From: UBA11612 sp963662375 | Lineage (GTDB): Bacteria; Pseudomonadota; Alphaproteobacteria; Rhodospirillales; Rhodospirillaceae | Length of the DNA: 64,000 nucleotides | Assembly (NCBI GenBank): GCA_963662375.2 | Contig: CAXXRP010000015.1 | Location: forward strand, 124,001 to 188,000 | Direction of reading: 5' to 3' | In this document: positions 25,578-33,480 of the stretch, piece by piece | Numbering within the stretch: position 1 is the first letter of the stretch | Layout: every line of letters starts with the position of its first letter | Translations under genes and position numbers: made by a program | Notes under the pieces: model-generated | Told to the model about the DNA's origin: nothing | Seen by the model: the letters and a program-made list of their open reading frames with translations, nothing else | Databases searched by the model: none

Positions 25578-26912
25578 GTGACCGATCTCCTCGACAGCGA
25601 TTCCGAATTCTACGCTGCCGCCCAAGTGGACGCGGCGCTGGACCGCCTTACGCGGCTTTACCCCAAGCTCATTGATTTATCCCTGGATCGCATGTGCCGG
25701 CTGCTCGCCGACCTCGGCGACCCGCACCTCCGGCTGCCGTCGGTGATTCATGTCGCGGGCACCAACGGCAAGGGTTCGGTGATCGCGATCATGCGGGCTG
25801 TACTGGAAGCGGCTGGCTACCGGGTGCATGCGTACACCTCGCCGCACCTGGTGCGTTTTGCCGAGCGTATTCGCCTCGTCGGCTCGCTTGTCGACGAAAC
25901 ACTCTTGCTCGCGCTGCTTGCGCATGTAGAAGACGCCAACGCCGGACGCCCCATCACGTTCTTTGAGGTTACAACGGCGGTGGCCTTCCTGGCCTTTGCG
26001 CGTATCCCGGCCGATGTGACGCTGCTTGAAACCGGCATGGGCGGGCGGTTCGACGCTACCAACGTTATAGACGAGCCCATCGCTACCATCCTCGCGCCCA
26101 TTTCCATGGACCACATGCAATACCTGGGCGAGACCCTCACGCAAATCGCCGGTGAAAAAGCCGCCATTATGAAAGCGGGCAGCCCTTGTGTCAGCGCTGT
26201 GCAACAACTTGATGCGGTAAAGGTGATCGCCGCGGCGGCATCGAACACGGGTGCGGTGCTTCATGTGCAGAACGAGGCTTGGAGCGTTCACGCTGCCGAT
26301 CTTGGTGGTGGCCTTACCTACAAAAGCGCGCAAAACGAATGGAAGGCGCCGGCACCGTCACTGCCCGGCCGCCATCAAATTGACAACGCGGGCCTCGCGC
26401 TGGCGGCCCTAGATGTTTCGGGCCTTGCCATTCCAGCATTTGCGTTACGTAACGGAATGCGCAAGTTGGACTGGCCCGCTCGCGCTCAGCGCCTGAAGCG
26501 TGGACCGCTGGTGGCTGCGTTGCCCGCCGGCTGCGAGCTTTGGCTCGACGGCGGCCACAACGCCGACGCTGGGCGCATCACCGCCCAGCTCGCCGCTGAC
26601 CATTGGGCCGACGCGCCATTGCATCTTATCTGCGGAATGCTCACCTCAAAGGCGGCTGCCGACTACCTGCGCCCTCTGGCGCTGAAAGCCGCTAGCTTTA
26701 CCGCCGTGCCCGTACCCTCCAGCGATGCGGCCTATGCGCCTTCGGATCTCGCGGAACAAGCTAGGCTCGCGGGTTTTGAGACCACGCACACGGCCGGTGA
26801 TATAGCTGACGCCCTAGACGGCGTTATCTCCCGCGCCCCGCAAGGCCGCGCCCGCGTGCTCATCTGCGGCTCGCTTTATCTCGCGGGCGAGGCGCTGAAG
26901 AAAAACGGTTAA
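25578..26912 (+). CDS. folC: Bifunctional dihydrofolate/folylpolyglutamate synthase
   Basis: A 444-residue Mur-ligase-type enzyme that makes dihydrofolate from dihydropteroate and Glu and extends the polyglutamate tail. The ATP loop is HVAGTNGKGSVIAIMRA, followed by YTSPHLVRFAERIR, TFFEVTTAVAFLAF, LETGMGGRFDATNV, and the ligase-domain WLDGGHNADAGR. Translation starts with GTG at 25578, 58 bases after accD. It is the last intact gene of this housekeeping block before the decayed transporter region. Confidence 0.95.
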   Translation: MTDLLDSDSEFYAAAQVDAALDRLTRLYPKLIDLSLDRMCRLLADLGDPHLRLPSVIHVAGTNGKGSVIAIMRAVLEAAGYRVHAYTSPHLVRFAERIRLVGSLVDETLLLALLAHVEDANAGRPITFFEVTTAVAFLAFARIPADVTLLETGMGGRFDATNVIDEPIATILAPISMDHMQYLGETLTQIAGEKAAIMKAGSPCVSAVQQLDAVKVIAAAASNTGAVLHVQNEAWSVHAADLGGGLTYKSAQNEWKAPAPSLPGRHQIDNAGLALAALDVSGLAIPAFALRNGMRKLDWPARAQRLKRGPLVAALPAGCELWLDGGHNADAGRITAQLAADHWADAPLHLICGMLTSKAAADYLRPLALKAASFTAVPVPSSDAAYAPSDLAEQARLAGFETTHTAGDIADALDGVISRAPQGRARVLICGSLYLAGEALKKNG

Positions 26913-27016
26913 AGCCGCTAGCTCTTGCAGGCACCGCCTGAGTTATCTCCCTTTGCGCTAACCAGTCGGGCAGATAGGTTCGTTGGACTTGGCTGAAGGA
27001 TGGCGAAACTTTGGCA

Positions 27017-28312
27017 ATGACTGAAGACGCCAATGCGGCATCGTTCGGCGCTGCCGTGATCCGCAAGGCTACGTGGCGCCTAATTCCGTTCATGACGCTG
27101 ATGTACTTTATCAATTACCTCGACCGGGTGAACGTGGGCTTCGCGGCGCTGACCATGAACGAGGACCTCGCGTTTGCCGCCACGGTCTACGGTAACGGCG
27201 CGGGCATCCTGTTCATCGGCTATGTGTTGTTCATGGTGCCCAGCAACATCATTCTCGACAAGGTGGGCGCGCGGCATTGGGTCGCGGTGATCATGGTGGC
27301 GTGGGGGATTATCTCGTAGGCCATGGCCTTGGTTGAGGGGCCGCTGAGCTTCTACATTTTGCGCTTTGTTCTCGGCGTTGCCGAGGCCGGATTCTTCCCC
27401 GGCATGATTTTCTACATGACCTTCTGGTTTCCCGCGAACGTGCGCGCCCGCATCACCGGCCTGTTTCTTCTCTCCGTGCCGTCTCCAGTGTATTGGGCGC
27501 GCCGGCCTCGGCGGCGCTGTTGGGGATCGAGGGCCTCGGCCTTCAGGGCTGGCAGTGGCTGTTCGTCATTCAAGGCTTGCCGGCCGTGGTTCTAGGTTTT
27601 GTTGTGTTGCGGGTGCTGACGAACAACCCCGAGGAGGCCGAGCGGCTTACGCCGGATGAGAAGGCTTGGCTAGTCGGAACCTTGGCTGCGGAGCGCCGGT
27701 TCCGTGAGACAAAACAAACCTCGCGGCTGCGCGATGCATTTTAGAGCGCACGGGTTTGGCTATTCGGCTTGATGTATTTCGGTGTGGTGATCAGCGTTTA
27801 TGGACTGACATTGTGGTTGCCCCAGATCATTAAGGCAGTCGGCGGCCTTACGAACGTCGAGGTCGGCTTTATGACGGCGGTGTCCTACGCCCTCGCTGCC
27901 GTCGCCATGTACAAGTTAGGGCGCGCACTCCGACGCCACCGGCGAGCGCACATGGCATGTGGCCGCGCCGGCGTTAATGGGGGGTGTCGCCCTGGCGTTC
28001 AGCGCCTACTTGGGTGATGCACCGGCGCTGGCATTTGTGGCGCTGATCATCGCGTCCATCGGCATCTACGCCACTCTGCCGTCGTTTTGGACATTGCCCA
28101 CCGCAATGCTCAGCGGGCCCGCCGCGGCCGGTGGCATCGCACTCATCAATGCGCTCGGCAATACCGGCGGCTATGTCGGCCCGGCGCTGGCGGGTTACAT
28201 CCGCGACCTCACACAGAGCTACACCTATGGACTTTTGATGCGGGCGGGCTTTGCGGTGATGTCGGCCGCCCTCGCCGTCGTGATGAGCCGCAAACCGGCG
28301 ACAACGGGCTAA
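27017..28312 (+). pseudogene. MFS transporter of the anion:cation symporter type, four lesions
   Basis: Joined fragments give a typical ~430-residue ACS-family permease: MTLMYFINYLDRVNVGFAAL start, LFIGYVLFMVPSNIIL, RFVLGVAEAGFFPGMIFYMT, GWQWLFVIQGLPAVVLGFVV and late GPAAAGGIALINALGNTGGY. The lesions are TAG at 27317-27319 (after WGIIS), a one-base loss near 27480, TAG at 27742-27744 (after LRDAF), and a one-base change near 27919 between VAMYKL and GAHSDATGERTWHVAAPAL. ACS transporters import organic anions such as phthalates, tartrate or glucarate; the substrate here cannot be told. Four independent defects make a non-functional gene very likely. Confidence 0.9.
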
Positions 28313-28339
28313 AGTATGGGGTGCGTGCCTCAGCTCCAG

Positions 28340-28879
28340 CTAAGGCGAGGCGTCAGCTTTTACAGGCTCAAGAAGGTGACTCAGGTAAGCGCGAATATCG
28401 GCCTGCCAAGCTTCAGCGATGGCCTGAGTACCGGCAAAATTTCCAGCGAAAACCGCACGTGCGGCTTCCTCAAAGCCGGGCCGATTGCCGGCCATCGCTG
28501 ACATAAAAGTATACGCCGTGTCTTCTGCCCGGCGGATTTCATCTTTCGGATTTTTGCTGCGGCTTGTCTCTACTACAAGGCGCCTAAGCGCCGCTGCCGC
28601 GCGCATGTCGCCGATGCCCAGTAACGGCAGCAGTGCCAGCGGCAAAAGGCCGGTCGCATAAACCGGAATGGCCGCGGTGATCCACCACGTTGCCATGAGC
28701 ACGGCAAGAGCCGCTGTGCGCCATGCATCTGGCGTCATACCCTCCGGCGCCGGCGCCAGCAGCATAAGCACGAACGCCGTAAGGCCGCCTGCAAGGCCAA
28801 GAGCCCTGCGCCGAACGTCCCGGTCTCTGGCCCGATCTAGCATGTCCTGCCGTACCCCTCCGGCACCCGACAATTGCAT
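28340..28879 (-). pseudogene. Chimera: SLC13-type transporter N-terminus fused to DUF2239 C-terminus
   Basis: A single 179-codon frame. Residues ~28-95 look like the start of an SLC13/DASS anion transporter (LAPAPEGMTPDAWRTAALAV, WWITAAIPVYATGLLPLALL, GIGDMRAAA), which would normally continue for about 400 more residues. At RAAAALRRLV (about 28585-28600) it passes into the C-terminal half of a DUF2239 protein (TAYTFMSAMAGNRPGFEEAA, FAGNFAGTQAIAEAW). A deletion joining two neighbouring genes explains this most simply. It begins four bases after the TauE stop, so it may still be transcribed. Neither parent protein could function. Confidence 0.75.
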
Positions 28880-28883
28880 CCGT

Positions 28884-29627
28884 TCACAATGCGCGCACGA
28901 AAAACGCTGCGGTTACACCGATACTGATAACAATAATCGCCGTGCGTACGTACTTTTGATTCATGCGCCGCGCAACGCGAGCGCCCACGTATCCGCCCAC
29001 AGTGGACCCGATCAGCAAGGCGAAGGTTTGCGGCCACCAAACAATACTGGCGGCTGCAAAGATGACCACGGCAATGCCGTTAATGAACCCCGCCAGCAGC
29101 GTCTTGGTGGCGTTCATGGCGTTCAGGTCTGTCTGTCCGAAGAGGCTGTACACCGCCAGCATGACGATCCCCATGGCACCGCCGAAGTAACCGCCGTAAA
29201 TGCTCACAAAGAACTGGATAGTGAGAAGAGTCCTCGGGCCGATAGAAAAAATTTCGCGCAGGCGAGGCGCGATGCGCGGGCCAAAAATAAAAATGAGAGT
29301 TGCAACTAGAATGAGCCATGGTACCATCGCATCGAACGTCGAATCCGGCGTAAGTAGCAGCAGCACTGCACCGGTTAATCCTCCCGCTAACCCCATGACC
29401 GCCAGGGCGCGAAATGAGACACTATCGAAATTTTTGTAGTCGTGACGATAGGCCCAGGCGCTGGCGAAATTGCCCGGAAAGAGGCCGACCGTGTTCGACG
29501 CATTGGCGTTGATCGGCGGAACGCCCGTGAACACCAACATCGGAAATGTGATGAACGTGCCGCCCCCGGCCACCGCATTCATGACCCCGGCAATAAGCGC
29601 CGCACCCGCCAGAAAAATATATTCCAC
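28884..29627 (-). CDS. TauE/SafE-family (DUF81) membrane permease
   Basis: A 247-residue protein with about eight hydrophobic segments and both internal repeats of the TauE/SafE family: AGVMNAVAGGGTFITFPMLV with NASNTVGLFPG in the first half, and SIYGGYFGGAMGIVMLAVYS with NAMNATKTLLAGFINGIAV in the second. Members move sulfite, sulfoacetate or other small organosulfur anions across the inner membrane; the substrate is not inferable. GTG at 29627 is preceded by AGGGGA at the right distance. It is divergent from the DUF2141 gene across a 187-base spacer. Confidence 0.88.
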   Translation of the reverse strand: MEYIFLAGAALIAGVMNAVAGGGTFITFPMLVFTGVPPINANASNTVGLFPGNFASAWAYRHDYKNFDSVSFRALAVMGLAGGLTGAVLLLLTPDSTFDAMVPWLILVATLIFIFGPRIAPRLREIFSIGPRTLLTIQFFVSIYGGYFGGAMGIVMLAVYSLFGQTDLNAMNATKTLLAGFINGIAVVIFAAASIVWWPQTFALLIGSTVGGYVGARVARRMNQKYVRTAIIVISIGVTAAFFVRAL

Positions 29628-29814
29628 GGATTAATCCCCTGTTCCATCTTGGGGGTACGGGGAAATGGGGGCTTGGGGCAAGAACAAAGAGACGGGCCAG
29701 AGACAATTTACATCTTCGCCTTAATTTTAGCGGACGTTATACATACCCCGTTGGTATGGTCCGCGCGATTTCCGGTGGAAGCAGCCCAACAGTTAGTCAA
29801 ATGGAACAGACTGC

Positions 29815-30372
29815 ATGCGTATTTTGATACATTCGGCACTCGCAATAGGATTGGTTTGGTTTGGCTCGCAGGCGAGTCGCGCCGCTGACGATGTTCTTGG
29901 TCCGGATGCCGAGGCGTGTTCGCACACCGCGAACGGTCCATCTGTCTTGGTGCGCATCCATGGGTTTAAGGACCGCAAGGGCAACGTCCGCATCGAGTTG
30001 TACCCTGCGACGCCTGAAGATTTTCTTGCCTCCCGCGCAAGGCTCACGGCCGAGGGGAAGGTATTCAAACGTATTGATGTGCCGACACCGGCCGAAGGGG
30101 ATGCGCGGATTTGCGTTGAGCTGCCCGATTTCGGCACCTATGCTCTCTCTGTGCTCCACGACAGGAATGACAGCAGCAAGCTGGACCCCTTTAGTGATGG
30201 CTATGGCTTTCCCAACAACCCGAAGCTAGGTATGAGCAAGCCCAATGTGGAAAAGGCGACGTTCACCGCGTTCGGCAAAATGAACCTTGATATCGTCCTG
30301 AATTATTGGTCGGGATTTTCCGCGAAACCGTTGAAAAAAAAACGCCTAAAACGAGCCCGGCGACGCAGATAA
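29815..30372 (+). CDS. Secreted DUF2141-family protein
   Basis: A 185-residue protein with signal peptide (cleavage near SRA-ADD) and a DUF2141 beta-sandwich: VLVRIHGFKDRKGNVRIELY, LPDFGTYALSVLHDRNDSSK and DPFSDGYGFPNNPKLGMSKP are the family's conserved phrases. Function is unknown; members are periplasmic or surface proteins. An unusual lysine/arginine-rich tail (KPLKKKRLKRARRRR) follows the domain and might interact with membranes or nucleic acid, or be a neutral extension. Confidence 0.85.
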   Translation: MRILIHSALAIGLVWFGSQASRAADDVLGPDAEACSHTANGPSVLVRIHGFKDRKGNVRIELYPATPEDFLASRARLTAEGKVFKRIDVPTPAEGDARICVELPDFGTYALSVLHDRNDSSKLDPFSDGYGFPNNPKLGMSKPNVEKATFTAFGKMNLDIVLNYWSGFSAKPLKKKRLKRARRRR

Positions 30373-30496
30373 CGATTATTTCCCTTCATTTTCATTTTTA
30401 TCTGGACGGCGCCGCGCCGTCATTTCTATGTAGGGGGAGGGAATGTGAAGGGTCTTCGTGCTTGAGCAAGTGGCGCGAGGGAAAAAGGGGAAAGCC

Positions 30497-31828
30497 ATGA
30501 GCACTGCGGATGTTGCGGTTGGAGAAATCTCTGATGCCGAACACCGCAAGCAGCTGACGCGCGCCGTCATCGCCTCCACTATTGGCACGGCCATCGAGTG
30601 GTACGACTTCTTTATCTACGGCATCGTCGCTGCGCTTGTGTTCGGGCAGCTCTTCTTTCCCGAGTCTGTGCCCCTGACCGGAACGCTGCTGGCCTTCGGC
30701 ACGTTTTTCATCGGTTTTATTGCGCGGCCCATTGGCGCTGCCATCTTCGGCCATTTCGGCGACCGCATTGGCCGCAAGCAAACCCTGGTGGCGACGCTTA
30801 TGCTTATGGGGGTCTCCACCTTTCTAATCGCGCTGGTGCCAAGCTTTGAGACCATCGGTATCTGGGGCGCTGTCATACTTACGGTTCTGCGGTTTATCCA
30901 AGGGATCGGCGTCGGCGGCGAATGGGGCGGCGCCGTTCTCATGTCCATGGAGTGGGCCAAGACAAACAAACACCGCGGCTTTATCGCATCGTGGCCGCAA
31001 TTCGGGGTGCCGGTCGGTCTATTTCTCGGTAATCTAGTGGTGCTCGGTGTCAGCCTTATGACCAAAGATGATTTCATCACTTGGGGCTGGCGCATTCCCT
31101 TTCTCCTCAGCTTCGTGTTGGTGCTTGTCGGTCTTTATATCCGCCTTGGTGTCATGGAAACGCCCACGTTCCGTAGGATGCAGGCGGAAAACAAGATAGA
31201 AGAAGCGCCAATGCTCAAGGTGATCAAAGAGCAACCCAAGGAGATCCTTGTTTCTGCCTTTGCCCGCATGGGCGAGAACGCGTCGTTCTATATCTTCACT
31301 GCTTTTGTGCTTGCCTATGGCACGCAGCAACTCGGCGTGGGCCGTGACTTTCTATTGCGCGGCGTTTTGGCGGCTTCGGTGCTGTCCTTCATCTGGATTC
31401 CGTTGTTCGGTTGGATGTCCGACCGCATCGGCCGCAAGCGTATGTATTTGATCGGTGCGGCCAGCACGGCTGTATTTGCTTTCATCTATTTCGCGTTGAT
31501 GGGAAGTGGATCGACCACGCTGATCTTTATCGCCATCGCCCTCTCTTTGCTGCCCCACAACATGATGTACGGACCGCAGGCAGCGCTCATTGCCGAAAGT
31601 TTCCGGGGCAACTTGAGATACTCGGGCGCGTCGCTGGGCTATCAGCTCACCTCGATCATTGCCGGTGGTCCGGCGCCGATCATCGCGACAGCGTTGCTCG
31701 CCACCTACAACACCGGGTATGCGGTGGCGTTCTACGTGGCGTTCTGTGCCATCGTCAGTTTTCTCTCGACGCTGGTTTTGCGCGACTTCACCAACAAGAG
31801 CATCGAGAGCGATCAGGATTACGCGTAG
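30497..31828 (+). CDS. MFS transporter, metabolite:H+ symporter (MHS) family
   Basis: A 443-residue, 12-helix proton symporter related to ProP, KgtP and ShiA. Marks include TAIEWYDFFIYG in helix 1, the loop 2-3 motif GHFGDRIGRKQTL, GIGVGGEWGGAVLMSMEWA in helix 4-5, and the repeat GWMSDRIGRKRMY in the second half. The ligand is unknown; members carry betaine, proline, shikimate, alpha-ketoglutarate or other carboxylates. The start at 30497 follows AAAGGGGAAAG. The gene is intact, unlike the MFS gene 2 kb upstream, and is convergent with trxA. Confidence 0.9.
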   Translation: MSTADVAVGEISDAEHRKQLTRAVIASTIGTAIEWYDFFIYGIVAALVFGQLFFPESVPLTGTLLAFGTFFIGFIARPIGAAIFGHFGDRIGRKQTLVATLMLMGVSTFLIALVPSFETIGIWGAVILTVLRFIQGIGVGGEWGGAVLMSMEWAKTNKHRGFIASWPQFGVPVGLFLGNLVVLGVSLMTKDDFITWGWRIPFLLSFVLVLVGLYIRLGVMETPTFRRMQAENKIEEAPMLKVIKEQPKEILVSAFARMGENASFYIFTAFVLAYGTQQLGVGRDFLLRGVLAASVLSFIWIPLFGWMSDRIGRKRMYLIGAASTAVFAFIYFALMGSGSTTLIFIAIALSLLPHNMMYGPQAALIAESFRGNLRYSGASLGYQLTSIIAGGPAPIIATALLATYNTGYAVAFYVAFCAIVSFLSTLVLRDFTNKSIESDQDYA

Positions 31829-31894
31829 CCGGCCCGGCTAATCGGCCCCCGGCGGAAAATCTTGCGGACGGACGAATTGAGCCCCGCGCAAGCT

Positions 31895-32209
31895 CTAAAT
31901 CGATTGTTCCACCCATTCTTTCAGTTTGCTTTCGGGCATCGCGCCCACCTTCATGGCGGCCACTTGGCCGTCCTTGAAGATCATCAGAGTTGGAATGCCG
32001 CGCACGCCGAATTGCGTCGGTGTTTGTGGGTTGTCATCGATATTTAATTTGGTGAACGTCAGCTTGCCCTCCATCTCGCCCGCGATCTGCTCTAGTGACG
32101 ACGCGATTTGCTTACAAGGACCGCACCACTCCGCCCAGAAGTCCACCAACACGAGGCCCTTCGCCTTCAGCACGTCTGCTTCGAAGGAGTCGTCCGATAC
32201 CTGTTTCAT
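31895..32209 (-). CDS. trxA: Thioredoxin
   Basis: A 104-residue thioredoxin with the redox motif WCGPC at residues 28-32 (VLVDFWAEWCGPCKQ), the cis-Pro segment GIPTLMIFKDG, and a normal C-terminal helix. It reduces cytosolic disulfides, including ribonucleotide reductase. ATG at 32209 was selected because it gives the standard length and follows GAGGA; the frame extends upstream without similarity. In many Alphaproteobacteria trxA is next to addA; here a Rieske oxygenase gene lies between them. Confidence 0.95.
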   Translation of the reverse strand: MKQVSDDSFEADVLKAKGLVLVDFWAEWCGPCKQIASSLEQIAGEMEGKLTFTKLNIDDNPQTPTQFGVRGIPTLMIFKDGQVAAMKVGAMPESKLKEWVEQSI

Positions 32210-32366
32210 ACACTCAGTCCTCATATTTGCGGTGCACGGCCGCGGGTGCCGCGCTTTAGGGGGGAAGATGAATCTAGGTAGGGGGCCGGTCAGCGTCAAG
32301 GTCGCCCTGTATTTCAGGAGTCTTCCTGCTCTCCTCGGCTCGTGGCGCTAGGAGGAGGGGAGCGTG

Positions 32367-33473
32367 TCAGCTTCGCCAGGTCAGGGTGACCGCTGTGATC
32401 GGGTTGCGCGGCGCCCGGCCCTCGGTCTGCGCCGCCAGCACTTCGCGTTTCAAGCGGTAATACCAGCGCGTTTGTGTATCCGCGTCCTGCACCAGCATGG
32501 TGGGCGGATGGAAGGCAAGGCCCTCCTGCATCGCCATCACCGCGCGCCGGTCCTGATCCAGAAAGCGCCGCGTCACGCGCCGCACGATGGGCCGCAGCAG
32601 GGCGCCGCCGGGCACGTTCCAGTACATCACATGGTGCACGTCCGTCTCACACGCGCTCACGGGCGTACAGGCGGTCAGTCCGCAGTAGTCGTATTTTTTT
32701 GTCCGCGCATGTTCGATGCGTACTGACGGCATGCGGTAAGTGATCTCTGTTTCCGGCGCGCTGCCCAGGAACAACCGATAAGCTCGCGAATTGCGCGAGG
32801 CGGCATGCCGGTCCATGCGCCAGCCCAGTCCCTCGTGGTCCGGCAAGGGCGAGAACGCCTTTTGCTTCTCATGGATGCTGTCCTCAGTGCGCCACACCGA
32901 CGAACGGTGCACAAACGCCCCGTGTGCCGGGTCCATCAATCCGATCACCGCTAAATCGATGTTGCACGAAAACCGTAGCGACACGTGCAGTTGGAAATGA
33001 TCGCCGAGGACGGGTATCTCCGGCGCTGGTAGCAGGTTGGGATGCGCATCATCCCTGTTACCAATGAACACCCAAATGTTTCCCTGCCGCTCGGCCACGG
33101 CGTAGGTTTTGGCGCGAATGTCCGCCGTTTGCGGCTTCTGAAATCTAGTCTGCGAGGGAATGGCTGTGCACTGCCCGTCGGCCGCAAACCGCCAGCCGTG
33201 ATACGGGCACTGCACGTCGCGCCCGTCGAATTTCCCGCGCGACAAAAGCGTGCCTCGATGCGGGCAGGTGTCGCACAGGGCAAACACCGCGCCCTTGTCG
33301 TTTCGGCCGATCAACACCGGCTCGCCCAGGATGGTTCTGTGCACCATCGCCCCCGATTTCAGGGCCGTCGAGGGCAGGGCGTAGTACCAATGCTGTCGCA
33401 TAAATACGCCGTCGACGCCCGCGCGGTCATCAGGCGCGGTGTTCGTATTCGCGTGCGGAAATGTGTCGTCCAT
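32367..33473 (-). CDS. Rieske-type aromatic-ring-hydroxylating oxygenase, alpha subunit
   Basis: A 368-residue oxygenase. The Rieske [2Fe-2S] site is CPHRG (Cys70, His72) with CPYHGW (Cys89, His92). The mononuclear iron site is in GLMDPAHGAFVH (His184 and His189), preceded by NIDLAVI in place of the more usual NWKL-type stretch; an acidic partner may be in FLDQDRRAV. Members hydroxylate or demethylate aromatic or steroid-like substrates using NAD(P)H via a separate reductase; no reductase or ferredoxin gene is adjacent. It lies seven bases beyond the addA stop on the same strand, so it may be read with addBA, yet has no functional link to them. This looks like an insertion between addA and trxA. 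Confidence 0.9.
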   Translation of the reverse strand: MDDTFPHANTNTAPDDRAGVDGVFMRQHWYYALPSTALKSGAMVHRTILGEPVLIGRNDKGAVFALCDTCPHRGTLLSRGKFDGRDVQCPYHGWRFAADGQCTAIPSQTRFQKPQTADIRAKTYAVAERQGNIWVFIGNRDDAHPNLLPAPEIPVLGDHFQLHVSLRFSCNIDLAVIGLMDPAHGAFVHRSSVWRTEDSIHEKQKAFSPLPDHEGLGWRMDRHAASRNSRAYRLFLGSAPETEITYRMPSVRIEHARTKKYDYCGLTACTPVSACETDVHHVMYWNVPGGALLRPIVRRVTRRFLDQDRRAVMAMQEGLAFHPPTMLVQDADTQTRWYYRLKREVLAAQTEGRAPRNPITAVTLTWRS

Positions 33474-33480
33474 CAGCGCA

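Noticed and set aside
27017..28312. Programmed frameshifting or stop read-through in the MFS gene
   Set aside because: Four separate defects without slippery sites or recoding signals are far more likely to be decay.
31828..31894. GC-rich inverted repeat GCCGG/CCGGC between the convergent MHS and trxA genes
   Set aside because: The stem is only five pairs and lacks a U-run in either direction, so a bidirectional terminator cannot be supported.
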